Shown piece by piece: positions 47,062 to 55,692 of a stretch of 64,000 nucleotides of DNA. This DNA is from TMED109 sp015660425 (GTDB lineage Bacteria; Pseudomonadota; Alphaproteobacteria; TMED109): assembly GCA_029936295.1 (NCBI GenBank), contig JAPYTH010000007.1:1-64000 (forward strand). The letters run 5' to 3'. The translations under genes and the position numbers were made by a program. The first letter of the stretch is position 1; the number at the start of each line of letters is the position of its first letter. The notes below the pieces were generated by a model. The model was given only the letters and a program-made list of their open reading frames with translations, ran no database searches and was not told where the DNA came from.

Positions 47062-48266
47062 TAAATTCTTTCAATGATTGTAGCTGTACCCATCCCAGCT
47101 CCAACACATAAAGTAATAAGACCAGTAGATAAATCCCTTCTTTCTAATTCGTCGAGAACTGTTCCTAGTATAATGGCCCCAGTCGCTCCTAAAGGGTGTC
47201 CAAGAGCTATGGCACCTCCATTTACATTAACTTTTGAGTGATCTACTTTTAATACATCCATAAATCTTATTACTACGGCTGCAAAAGCTTCATTCATTTC
47301 AAATAAGTCAATATCTGAGGCTTTCATATTAGCTTTTTTAAGAGCTTTTTCCGCTGAGTCGGCTGGACCTGTCAACATGATTGTAGGTTCTGAACCTATA
47401 GAAGCAAAAGAGCAAATTCTTGCTCTAGCTTTTAATTCGTATTTATCTCCCATTTTTTTATTACCAATTAATACTCCTGCTGCGCCATCTACAATTCCAG
47501 ATGAATTCCCAGCATGATGCACATGTTTAATTGATTCTAATTCAGGGTATTTTAAAATTGCAACATCATCAAATCCGTGGGCACCCATTTTTTCAAAAGA
47601 AGGATCTAAGGCTCCTAGAGATTGCATGGTTGTATCAGGTCTCATATATTCGTCTATTTCAAGAATAGGCAAGTCATTTTGATCTTTTATAGGAATGATT
47701 GAATTTTTAAACCGTTGCTCCTTCCAAGCTTCAGAGGCTCTTTGTTGAGATGATACTGCATATTTATCTACATCTGTTCTACTGTAATTATATTTAGTAG
47801 CTAATAAATCTGCCGATATACCTTGTGGTACAAAATATGAATTGTATGCGACTGTAGGGTCTGCCATCCAAGCTCCACCAGAACTTCCTAAAGGAACTCT
47901 AGACATAGATTCAACACCTCCTCCCACAGACATGTCTGCTTGGCCAGACATAACCTGAGCTGCTGCAATATTTACAGCCTCTAATCCAGATGCACAAAAC
48001 CTATCGACTTGCACTCCACTAACAGTTTGATGCCAATTAGACTCTAAAACTGCAGTTCTAGCTATGTCTGCACCTTGTTCGCCAATAGGATGTACACAAC
48101 CTAGAACGACATCATCTACGTCTTCTGTGTTAATATTATTTCTTTCTTCTATGGCTTTTAAAACTTTAGAAGCTAATTGAACTGGAGGAACCTCATTGAG
48201 TGAACCACTTTTTTTACCTTTTCCTCTTGGAGTTCTTACAGTATCAAATATAAGAGCGTCAGTCAT
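47061..48266 (-). CDS. fadA: Acetyl-CoA C-acyltransferase (thiolase)
   Basis: This thiolase cleaves 3-ketoacyl-CoA in the last step of beta-oxidation. The 401-aa protein has the nucleophilic Cys in DRFCASGLEAVNIAA (near residue 90), NEAFAAV, the His motif GGAIALGHPLGATGA (near 350) and the C-terminal CVGAGMGTA. It lies between an acyl-CoA dehydrogenase (23 bp) and the FadB-like gene (1-bp overlap), so the three form one operon. Direction of use (degradation rather than synthesis) is inferred from these neighbours. Confidence 0.93.
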   Translation of the reverse strand: MTDALIFDTVRTPRGKGKKSGSLNEVPPVQLASKVLKAIEERNNINTEDVDDVVLGCVHPIGEQGADIARTAVLESNWHQTVSGVQVDRFCASGLEAVNIAAAQVMSGQADMSVGGGVESMSRVPLGSSGGAWMADPTVAYNSYFVPQGISADLLATKYNYSRTDVDKYAVSSQQRASEAWKEQRFKNSIIPIKDQNDLPILEIDEYMRPDTTMQSLGALDPSFEKMGAHGFDDVAILKYPELESIKHVHHAGNSSGIVDGAAGVLIGNKKMGDKYELKARARICSFASIGSEPTIMLTGPADSAEKALKKANMKASDIDLFEMNEAFAAVVIRFMDVLKVDHSKVNVNGGAIALGHPLGATGAIILGTVLDELERRDLSTGLITLCVGAGMGTATIIERI

Positions 48267-48289
48267 TTATTTTCCCCTAATTAATTGTA

Positions 48290-49435
48290 TTATTTAGATA
48301 AAGCTCGACTAATAATTTCTTTCATAATTTCATTTGTTCCACCATAAATTCTCTGTACCCTGGCATCTTCCCAAGCTCTAGCTATAGGATACTCACGCAT
48401 ATATCCATACCCACCATGAAGCTGCACACATTCATCTACAAGTTTACATTGCAGTTCAGTAGTCCATAATTTAGCCATTGCTCCTTCTACAGCATCAAAA
48501 TCATTATTTATATGTTTGTTAATACATTCATCTATATATATTTGAGCAACAGACAATTGTGTTTTAAGTTCTGCTAATTTAAATTTTGTATTTTGAAATT
48601 CTGATATTTTTTTTCCAAAGGCGCTTCTTTCATTAACATAATCTATAGTCCAATTTAATGCTGCTTCAGATGCAGCCACGGCAGACGCGGCAATAGCTAA
48701 TCGTTCTTGAGGCAGCTCCTCCATTAAGTGATAAAAACCTTTTCCTTTTGTACCTAAAAGATTTGATAGAGGTAGTTTTACATTATCAAAAAATAATTCT
48801 GAAGTATCTTGAGCCTTAAGACCTATTTTATCTAAATTACGCCCTCTTTTAAATCCTTCTCGGTCACCTTCGCACATAACAAGTGAAGTACCTTTAGCTC
48901 CTGCACTAGGATCAGTTTTAGCAACGACAATAATAAGATCTGCAGTTTGCCCATTAGTAATAAAAGTTTTTTGCCCATTTAAAATAATATTTTCTTCATT
49001 AATTACTGCGTTAGTTTTAATAGACTGCAAGTCGCTACCTGTTCCAGGTTCTGTCATTGCTATAGCCCCTACTAATCTTCCTTCACACATACCAGGCAAC
49101 CAACTATTTTTTTGAGATTCTGTGCCATAGTTTAAAATATAGGGTGTAACAATATCAGAATGTACAGATACTCCTGGCCCCGTAGCACCAACTTTCATGA
49201 ACTCTTCTACTACTATAATATTATATCTAAAATCTCCCCCAGACCCACCAAATTCAGTTGGCACATTAGGACAAAGTATTCCAGATGCTCCTGCTTCTAG
49301 CCAAAAATCTCTTGATACAACACCTTTTTTTTCCCATTCATTGTGAAAAGGCTCCACATGTTTTTTTAGGAAACGTTTAACACTTTCACGAAACATATCA
49401 TGTGATTCATCAAATATTTTTCTTTTATTATGCAT
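48290..49435 (-). CDS. Acyl-CoA dehydrogenase (long-chain type)
   Basis: The enzyme introduces the 2,3 double bond of acyl-CoA with FAD. The 381-aa protein has the family signatures AMTEPGTGSDLQSIKTNA (near residue 130), NGQKTFITNGQ and RSAFGKKISEFQ. Its C terminus reads QRIYGGTNEIMKEI, as in long-chain acyl-CoA dehydrogenases, where Gly replaces the Glu that is catalytic in medium-chain enzymes; a Glu from another helix does the chemistry in that subfamily. It heads the operon with thiolase and the FadB-like gene. Confidence 0.92.
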   Translation of the reverse strand: MHNKRKIFDESHDMFRESVKRFLKKHVEPFHNEWEKKGVVSRDFWLEAGASGILCPNVPTEFGGSGGDFRYNIIVVEEFMKVGATGPGVSVHSDIVTPYILNYGTESQKNSWLPGMCEGRLVGAIAMTEPGTGSDLQSIKTNAVINEENIILNGQKTFITNGQTADLIIVVAKTDPSAGAKGTSLVMCEGDREGFKRGRNLDKIGLKAQDTSELFFDNVKLPLSNLLGTKGKGFYHLMEELPQERLAIAASAVAASEAALNWTIDYVNERSAFGKKISEFQNTKFKLAELKTQLSVAQIYIDECINKHINNDFDAVEGAMAKLWTTELQCKLVDECVQLHGGYGYMREYPIARAWEDARVQRIYGGTNEIMKEIISRALSK

Positions 49436-49493
49436 ATTATTACTTCCTTAAACTTCAGCAATTATTTTAGATGATTGTCCTTAATATTACAAT

Positions 49494-49879
49494 TTAAGAT
49501 TCAATAATATTATTAATGATCTCAAATGTATTTGTTGATAAACCTTTCTTTTTTAAAATTCTTTCCATATTTATCTTCATTAATTTTATTCTACTATTAT
49601 CTAAACTTTTCCAATTGCTAAATGCTGAAGATAGGTAGGAATAATAATTTTAGAACTATCATATATATATTCTGCAGGAGTTAATATTTTATTATTTAAT
49701 GAAATTGATATTAAATCTATACCTATTCCATCTAAATAAATATCTCCTAACACATTAGTAAAAATCATTGTATTTGTTACACGTGTTTTTAAACTATTTA
49801 AATTAAAACATAAATCTACGTGTTGAAGATTAAAGTTAATCGGTTTAAAAGAGTTTTGTTTTATTATATTTGTATTCAT
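49494..49879 (-). pseudogene. pepN: Remnant of aminopeptidase N (pepN) with large internal deletion
   Basis: An open frame from 49879 (stop at 49601) encodes 92 aa resembling the very N terminus of M1-family aminopeptidase N (FKPINFNLQHVDLCFNLN, ... YLDGIGIDLISISLN). In the next frame, 49494-49608, the sequence reads SLDNSRIKLMKINMERIL then KKKGLSTNTFEIINIIES and a stop, which matches the extreme C terminus of PepN. Together about 128 codons remain of about 870, and the zinc motif HExxH domain is entirely missing. The junction falls near 49604 and shifts the frame. The gene seems to have collapsed by one internal deletion. The stretch 49436-49493 shows nothing else. Confidence 0.7.
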
Positions 49880-49960
49880 GATCTTTCATCTATATTAATT
49901 ATAGTTACTATGAAATGCTTTGTAATAAATATTAAAGAAAATTTAATTATGGATTTTAAC

Positions 49961-51367
49961 ATGAAAACACAAATACTTAAATTATTGTTATTATTTAATT
50001 TAATTTTTATTATTTTTACTAATGCATTTGCTGCAGATTATTCTTACGTTAAAAAAAAAGCAGAAATTCTTAAAGTAGGAACCTTTGAAGAAAAAATTAC
50101 TGTTGTTCAAGAGTTAGGAGGCCTTTCCTCTAATGCTAACTTTATTATTCCTGATTTAATTTATAGTTTAAAAAATGATGAATCGCATGATGTTAGAATG
50201 GAAATTATCAGAGCGTTAGAAAGAATAGGTGGGCAAGCTAATAAAACTGTGCCTGCTTTAATTGAAGCCTTGGGAGATGATGATTGGCAAATTCGATGGG
50301 CTGCAGCAGGTGCATTAACCTCTTTTGGAAAAAAATCAGCTATGGCAGTTCCTGAATTAATAACGTTACTTAGAGATCCTAATGATTATGTAAAAAATGC
50401 TGCTATTTCAACTTTAGGTAAAATGGGTCCAATTTCTGTAGCTGTAATGATGGATGAAGTTGCTAAACCTTTAGATTATGCTGATGATCAATTATATATA
50501 AGAATTGTATGTATAAGATCTTTAGGTGCGTTAGGAGCTAAAGCAATGATAGCTGTTCCTATGTTAGTAGAAAATGCGCAAAATGATAATGCGGTTATTA
50601 GGCTAGAATCAGTTATTGCATTAAGAAAAATAGGTGGTGATGATGCCGTGCCAGGAGAAACAGGTTGGCTAGCGGAACCTGATGAAATGGTTTGGCCCAA
50701 AGGTTCTAGACGCGAAGGTCAATTTTTAATGTTTGTTGAAGCTAAGCAAATGGTAATATATGCTATCGTTAATACTTTACTTGATTCTATTGCAGATCCT
50801 GATCCGCAAGTCAGTTATTCTGCAATTAAAGGGTTAGTAAGTTTTGGAAACAAAGCTTTACCAGTTAAAGATAAATTAGTAAATTTTATGATTAGTGGTA
50901 CGCCTATTATGAGAAGAGTTGCTATAGATGCTTTATCTAATATAGGAGAGGAAGCAGATGATATTATACCTGATTTCATAACCGCCTTATCAGATTTTGA
51001 TGTAAATGTTCAATGGGCAGCAATACAAGCATTAAGAATTAAAGGGAAGAAAGCAGTTCCAGAATTAATGAGTATGTTAGAGTATGATGATGATGCATTA
51101 ACTCCAAATATACTTAAAACTTTTTCTGAAATGGGGAACGAAGCAAAAGAGGCTATAAAAATTTTGTTGGTTATGTTGCAGCATGATAACTCTACCTATA
51201 GGGCATTAGCAGCAGAGGCTTTAGGAGAAATAGGTGAACCTTCTTTACTTGTTATAAACTCTTTGAATAATTTGACTAAAGATGACGATAATAATGTAGT
51301 AAAATCTGCCGAATGGTCATTAAAAGAATTAAATAGAATTTTTAATGAAAAGGATAAAAATAGTTGA
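49961..51367 (+). CDS. Secreted HEAT-repeat protein
   Basis: The protein has a signal peptide (MKTQILKLLLLFNL..., cleavage after NAFA) followed by tandem HEAT/PBS-lyase-like repeats of about 35-40 residues, for example VRMEIIRALERIGGQANKTV, IRWAAAGALTSFGKKSAMAV, VKNAAISTLGKMGP and VQWAAIQALRIKGKKAVPEL. They run to the C terminus with one insertion near residues 215-250. Such repeats form a curved protein-binding solenoid. Start choice (49961 rather than 49949) is uncertain. It overlaps the next gene by 4 bp. Position beside xoxGJF suggests a role in that periplasmic system, which is inference. Confidence 0.75.
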   Translation: MKTQILKLLLLFNLIFIIFTNAFAADYSYVKKKAEILKVGTFEEKITVVQELGGLSSNANFIIPDLIYSLKNDESHDVRMEIIRALERIGGQANKTVPALIEALGDDDWQIRWAAAGALTSFGKKSAMAVPELITLLRDPNDYVKNAAISTLGKMGPISVAVMMDEVAKPLDYADDQLYIRIVCIRSLGALGAKAMIAVPMLVENAQNDNAVIRLESVIALRKIGGDDAVPGETGWLAEPDEMVWPKGSRREGQFLMFVEAKQMVIYAIVNTLLDSIADPDPQVSYSAIKGLVSFGNKALPVKDKLVNFMISGTPIMRRVAIDALSNIGEEADDIIPDFITALSDFDVNVQWAAIQALRIKGKKAVPELMSMLEYDDDALTPNILKTFSEMGNEAKEAIKILLVMLQHDNSTYRALAAEALGEIGEPSLLVINSLNNLTKDDDNNVVKSAEWSLKELNRIFNEKDKNS

Positions 51368-52056
51368 AAAGATTAATCTTAAACTTTGTCATATTTATGA
51401 TTTTTATAAGTTATTTTAATAAAAATATTTTTGCAGAAAATATTTACGTAGACCTTGAGCTTGTATTAGCAGTGGATGTCTCTTCCAGTGTAGAGGAAGA
51501 AGAATATCAGCTACAAATAAGAGGAGTAGGGGCAGCTTTTAGACATCCAGATATAATAGCAGCTATTGAAAGTACTGGTGGAAATGGAATAGCTGTTGCG
51601 ATGGTGCAATGGTCAGATAATGAAGAACAAGCTTTAGTAGGAGGTTGGCACATTATTAAAGATGTCTCCGATGCTGCAGAGTATGCAAGAATTATAAGGA
51701 GAGCACCAAGAATTATAGCTGGTGGACAAACATCAATAGCAGGCGCGTTAACATTTTCTATTGAACAGATTAATAATAATAATATTGATAGTTCGCGAAA
51801 AGTAATAGATGTCTCCGGAGATGGCCGTGCAAATAATGGGGTGCATCCAATGAAAATAAGGGATATTGCTTTAGAACAAAATATTACAATAAATGGTTTA
51901 GTTATTATTAATGAAGAACCATTTTTAGATGGTTATTTTGAAAGAGGAGTAATTGGCGGACGGGGAGGGTTTGTGATGATTGCTGAAGACTATAGAGATT
52001 ATGCAGCAATGATTCTACAGAAGCTTTTAAGAGAAATTGGAATGCCCGTAAGTTAA
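51364..52056 (+). CDS. DUF1194 / von Willebrand factor A-like secreted protein
   Basis: The 230-aa protein has an N-terminal signal peptide (to about FAEN) and a vWA-like domain with the metal-ion-dependent adhesion site: LAVDVSSSV (DxSxS, near residue 36), the Thr in GGQTSIAGAL and the Asp in VIDVSGDGR. DUF1194 proteins of this type occur in Alphaproteobacteria with unknown function. The TTG start overlaps the stop of the HEAT-repeat gene (TTGA), indicating coupling. vWA proteins (MxaC, MxaL) occur in classical methanol dehydrogenase clusters, so a maturation role is possible but unproven. Confidence 0.78.
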   Translation: MKRLILNFVIFMIFISYFNKNIFAENIYVDLELVLAVDVSSSVEEEEYQLQIRGVGAAFRHPDIIAAIESTGGNGIAVAMVQWSDNEEQALVGGWHIIKDVSDAAEYARIIRRAPRIIAGGQTSIAGALTFSIEQINNNNIDSSRKVIDVSGDGRANNGVHPMKIRDIALEQNITINGLVIINEEPFLDGYFERGVIGGRGGFVMIAEDYRDYAAMILQKLLREIGMPVS

Positions 52057-52086
52057 TAAAGGGTGATATATATACCTCCCTTTATT
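52055..52086. terminator. Bidirectional terminator between DUF1194 gene and xoxG
   Basis: A 9-bp perfect stem (52055-52063 with 52078-52086; AATAAAGGG/CCCTTTATT) separates the two convergent genes. The loop of 14 nt can partly pair (GGT/ACC). T-rich sequence follows on the plus side. It fits a transcription stop for both strands. Confidence 0.6.
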
Positions 52087-52097
52087 GTTATACCATT

Positions 52098-52571
52098 TTA
52101 AGGATAGACGCCGTATTTAAATTCACTACCAGCAGCTTTTCTATCTTTATATTCTTGCCTCAGATACGCTATAATTCTCCATATATCATCGCCCTCAATT
52201 GTTCTGCCAAAGGCCCCCATTTGTGTAGGTTGACCATTAACAAGTAACCCATTAACAATCGTGGAATAGAGTTGCATGTTTGTTCCTCCACTTTTCTTAT
52301 AATATCCTCTAGTTAATGGAGGTCCTTTTGCTCCAATGCCTCTCATCCCATGACAATATGAACACCGACTATTAAATTTTTCATAGCCTGCAGCAATAGC
52401 TTCGGGGTCACCTTCAAAAGGGTTAATCATGTCGTCTTCTAACATGTCGCCATATTTATTCATATGCTCTTCTTTAGCCCATGTATCAGAAACAACAGAA
52501 ATATTTATAATTAACAGAGTAACAATTGTTAAAAACAATAACCGTAGTGACATATTTTGAATAGTTAACAT
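52098..52571 (-). CDS. xoxG: Cytochrome c, XoxG-type electron acceptor
   Basis: This small periplasmic c-type cytochrome probably accepts electrons from the PQQ dehydrogenase XoxF. The 157-aa protein has a signal peptide (about 1-32), a single heme site CSYCH (residues 70-74) and a likely axial Met in QMGAFG (Met118). AAAGGA lies before the ATG. It is the last gene of xoxF-xoxJ-xoxG, 26 bp after xoxJ. The assignment to XoxG relies on this context; by itself it is a generic class I cytochrome. Confidence 0.82.
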   Translation of the reverse strand: MLTIQNMSLRLLFLTIVTLLIINISVVSDTWAKEEHMNKYGDMLEDDMINPFEGDPEAIAAGYEKFNSRCSYCHGMRGIGAKGPPLTRGYYKKSGGTNMQLYSTIVNGLLVNGQPTQMGAFGRTIEGDDIWRIIAYLRQEYKDRKAAGSEFKYGVYP

Positions 52572-52597
52572 ATTTATCCTTTCTTAGTTCTTATTTA

Positions 52598-53494
52598 TTA
52601 TTCGGGAGTTATTAGTTCACCTATACCTTCTTCTGGAGGTTCAGTTGTATAGGTAGAAGCAACTTCTTCAAAAGGCTTAAAATATGGAACATTATATTTT
52701 TCTACCAATTCTTTAATAGTTCCAGCCGCCATCATTTCAGTTAAATGTTTATTAATCAAATCTAAAAATTCTTTATCATCTTCAATAGTACCAGCAACAT
52801 TCCAACGTAACTCTAGAGGAGGGATATAAGAGCTTATAACTCTGAAAGGAGCATCTTTATATTTTTTTCTTGCTTTTGCCAAAGATGTAGACATCACAAA
52901 GGCCATTTCAATTTCTTGCTTTGCAACGGCATCTATTTCTGTTGGTTTTCGTGCAAATAAATCTCTATCATAACCATTATAAAATAAATATCCATCCATA
53001 GCTGTAGACATTGCCACACCTGGTTTTGATTTCCCTTTAATTTCTTCTATGTGTACAAAATCTTTTACTTCAGGATTAGCAATAGGGATATATGCAACCC
53101 CTAAATAGGGCTGTGTAAGTATTAAGTTTTTTTCTTTAAGTTCATCAGCTGAACTATCAGTATTAGCAATCCCCATATATAGATCACATCGTCCTTTTTT
53201 AATAGAATGACGCAGTGCTTTTCCCAGGCCTCCTCTCATTTTTTGTTCAGCCCAGTAAATATTAAAAATCAGTTCTTCTTTCATCGCAATACGTTCAACA
53301 ATATCAATGTCAAACCCTCTAGGGTAGTCCATACTTGATGAATAGGGCCAACCATATGGTGCGGCACATAATGTAATCTTTTGTGTTTTACGAATTTTAT
53401 CTAAAATTTTACCAGCATGAGCATAGTTATTAATAGATATTATAGTAACAAAAGAGTAAATAATAGTTAGTATAAATAAACGATATTTTTCCAT
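52598..53494 (-). CDS. xoxJ: XoxJ/MxaJ-like periplasmic binding protein
   Basis: XoxJ-type proteins have a periplasmic solute-binding fold and are thought to help maturation or activation of the PQQ methanol dehydrogenase. The 298-aa protein has a signal peptide (to about YAHA), then LCAAPYGWPYSS, RGFDIDIVERIA and CDLYMGIANT, the usual order for this family. GGAG precedes the ATG. It is 224 bp downstream of xoxF, behind a strong hairpin, and 26 bp upstream of xoxG. Confidence 0.85.
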   Translation of the reverse strand: MEKYRLFILTIIYSFVTIISINNYAHAGKILDKIRKTQKITLCAAPYGWPYSSSMDYPRGFDIDIVERIAMKEELIFNIYWAEQKMRGGLGKALRHSIKKGRCDLYMGIANTDSSADELKEKNLILTQPYLGVAYIPIANPEVKDFVHIEEIKGKSKPGVAMSTAMDGYLFYNGYDRDLFARKPTEIDAVAKQEIEMAFVMSTSLAKARKKYKDAPFRVISSYIPPLELRWNVAGTIEDDKEFLDLINKHLTEMMAAGTIKELVEKYNVPYFKPFEEVASTYTTEPPEEGIGELITPE

Positions 53495-53657
53495 GAAGTC
53501 ACTCCAATAAATAAAATTAATTTTTTATCTATATATTATACACTTTATACGTACAAAATGTATTTCCAATATATTAAAAAACGTTAATATAAACAACATT
53601 ATATACTCTGTAAATAATCTTATGTCTATTTTACAAAAAAACCTTCTGTAAATGAAA

Positions 53658-53683
53658 GGGAAGATGAATTGCTTCATCTTCCC
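53658..53683 (-). terminator. Hairpin between xoxF and xoxJ (terminator or attenuator)
   Basis: A perfect 11-bp stem (GGGAAGATGAA/TTCATCTTCCC) with a 4-nt loop lies 36 bp downstream of the xoxF stop. On the minus strand it is followed by TTT-C-ATTT and, 17 nt on, a run of seven T. It probably ends most xoxF transcripts, with read-through or a separate promoter for xoxJG. It could also act as a 3' stabiliser of an abundant mRNA. Confidence 0.7.
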
Positions 53684-53718
53684 TATCGATATAGATAGTC
53701 TAAAAACTTAGGTTACTT

Positions 53719-55446
53719 TTAGTTTAAACCAAAAGTAAATACCCCGCCGCCTTTAGTATGTGTTTTAAGCCACTCACCGAAGCTTAAACCCCATATACCA
53801 CCACCACCAGCACCTACAACGACAGACACTAATTGTTCTCCGTCAACTGTATATGTTGTTGGGTTTCCATGTACACCAGTACCTACGTTGAACTGATATA
53901 GTTCTTCGCCAGTATCATCACGTACAGCGTGGAAATAACCTTCTGCATCACCGTAGAACACTAGACCACCAGCAGTACATAATACACCGCCAGTTCCAGG
54001 TGCACTAGATGGACGATGCCAAACTAGATCACCATTTGAAGCATCCCAGCCTTTAATAGAACCATTACCAGAGTTAAAGGTAATAACTTTAGCTCCTAGA
54101 TACCATTCTCCACGACGCCATTCCATTTTCTTAGCTTGTAAGTCCATGGTAAAGTTATATAATGGTGCATACACCATGTTAACACGTGGTGAATAACACA
54201 TTGGGTGCCACTCTTTACCACCGTCAAGGGAAGGTGCAATGTTTTTTGTTACACGATCATATACAACATCCATAGTTGGATCTCCGCCTTCTTCCCAAGC
54301 CATGATTGGACGACAATTGTCGCGGAATCCAGTTGTCCAGTTAATTGTACCCATTGGAACAACCCAGTTACAACGGTTGTTAGTTCTATCGATTGAGTAC
54401 AAGTGACCATTTCTGTCACCATGTAACCATACTTTTTTACCATCAATATCTGCTAAGATAACTTCGTTTACACCGTCATAATCATATGGATCATTTGGAG
54501 TGTATTGGAACCAACCTTTAATAGCACCATCGTTTGGATCTAAAACTAAAGTAGAGTTACTGTAAAGGTTATCACCTAAACGTACATGACGATCGAAGTC
54601 AGGACCAGGGTTGCCAATTGGCCAATAAAGAAGATCTAAATCTTTATCATATGAACCAGTAATCCAACCTGAACCACCGCCATATTTCCATGACTCACCA
54701 GCCCAAGTATCTACATTTGGCTCACCTTCAGCAGGAATTGTGTATGTATTCCATACAACGCTTCCATCTTCAGCTGATAATGCGCGAACCCAACCACGTA
54801 CACCGTACTCAGCGCCCGCAGTACCTTGGATTATTTTACCTTTAAGAGCCATAGGCATAATTGTTGAAGTTTCAGCATAAGTGTAGTCACCTACAGCTAC
54901 GTCGAATAATACTTCACCAGACCAGTTAGCTAAACGTACTAGATGTGAATCTAAAGTAGCTAGATATACACTGTCTAGGTATGGTTGTACTCCACGATTA
55001 ACAACATCACAGCAAAGTTCTGGAAAAACGTCAGCTGGAAGCTCACGCTCATATTTCCATAAGATGTCGCCAGAAGCAACGTCCACTGAAATAACTCTGT
55101 TATAAGATGTAGTTACGTAACCTTGGCCACCAACAACATTTAATTGACTGTCTTGTCCTTCTAGAATACCAAATGATAGATACCATTTAGCTACTAAATC
55201 ACCCGCATTGCTTTGGTTAATTTGAGCAGCTTGATGGTAACGTGTTGATTGATAATCTTTACCATAATGCATCCAATTCATTGGATCTTTATCTGCATTT
55301 AAAAGCATGTCATCAGTTACATAATTTGGCTGAGTACCGCCGCCCCCTCTAAGGACGTCAACACCTTGCGCAAATGCACTTGAGATCATACATAACGTAG
55401 CTGCAAATACTGCAGCAACGAAGCCATATTTCAAAATCTTTGACAT
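53719..55446 (-). CDS. xoxF: Lanthanide-type PQQ-dependent methanol/alcohol dehydrogenase, XoxF-like
   Basis: This periplasmic quinoprotein oxidises methanol or other small alcohols. The 575-aa protein has a signal peptide (cleavage near AFA, residue 26) and an eight-bladed propeller. It has the adjacent-cysteine ring over PQQ (Cys145-Cys146 in ELCCDVVNRG) and candidate metal ligands Glu213 (AEYGVRG), Asn279 (PIGNPGP), Asp322 and Asp324 (YDYDG). The extra Asp two residues after the catalytic Asp is the hallmark of lanthanide-dependent enzymes; calcium-type MxaF has Ala there. GGGAGGAA precedes the ATG. Codons differ from neighbours (more CGT Arg and C-ending codons), suggesting very high expression. 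The YTPNDPYDYDG segment differs from the TPHDEWD form of well-known XoxF, so the subfamily is uncertain. Confidence 0.88.
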   Translation of the reverse strand: MSKILKYGFVAAVFAATLCMISSAFAQGVDVLRGGGGTQPNYVTDDMLLNADKDPMNWMHYGKDYQSTRYHQAAQINQSNAGDLVAKWYLSFGILEGQDSQLNVVGGQGYVTTSYNRVISVDVASGDILWKYERELPADVFPELCCDVVNRGVQPYLDSVYLATLDSHLVRLANWSGEVLFDVAVGDYTYAETSTIMPMALKGKIIQGTAGAEYGVRGWVRALSAEDGSVVWNTYTIPAEGEPNVDTWAGESWKYGGGSGWITGSYDKDLDLLYWPIGNPGPDFDRHVRLGDNLYSNSTLVLDPNDGAIKGWFQYTPNDPYDYDGVNEVILADIDGKKVWLHGDRNGHLYSIDRTNNRCNWVVPMGTINWTTGFRDNCRPIMAWEEGGDPTMDVVYDRVTKNIAPSLDGGKEWHPMCYSPRVNMVYAPLYNFTMDLQAKKMEWRRGEWYLGAKVITFNSGNGSIKGWDASNGDLVWHRPSSAPGTGGVLCTAGGLVFYGDAEGYFHAVRDDTGEELYQFNVGTGVHGNPTTYTVDGEQLVSVVVGAGGGGIWGLSFGEWLKTHTKGGGVFTFGLN

Positions 55447-55525
55447 ATGGGGATTCCTCCCGTGTTATATCCTTCTTCCAAAATAGAAGAAGAAATTATT
55501 ATACATATATCGATCATTAATTAAA

Positions 55526-55548
55526 TGAGCGACAACTAATGTCGCTCA
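55526..55548. promoter_or_regulatory. Inverted repeat in xoxF upstream region
   Basis: TGAGCGAC (55526-55533) and GTCGCTCA (55541-55548) form a perfect 8-bp inverted repeat with a 7-nt spacer, about 80 bp upstream of xoxF and 145 bp downstream of the NosR-like gene. It stands out as G+C-rich in AT-rich DNA. It could be an operator for xoxF or part of a terminator for the upstream operon; no T-run follows on the minus strand, which favours an operator. The rest of the 246-bp intergenic stretch is AT-rich, with several TATAAT-like words and no clear -35. Confidence 0.45.
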
Positions 55549-55692
55549 AACAAAATAAGAACGACTCTCTAATTATAAGAAAAACCTATTTTTAAAATAA
55601 GTTCAACCTATTTATAAAAAAAAAGTGATTTAATGTGGATAACTTTTTATTAGACACCAAATGTAGTATGCTAAAAATATAATCATACTATT

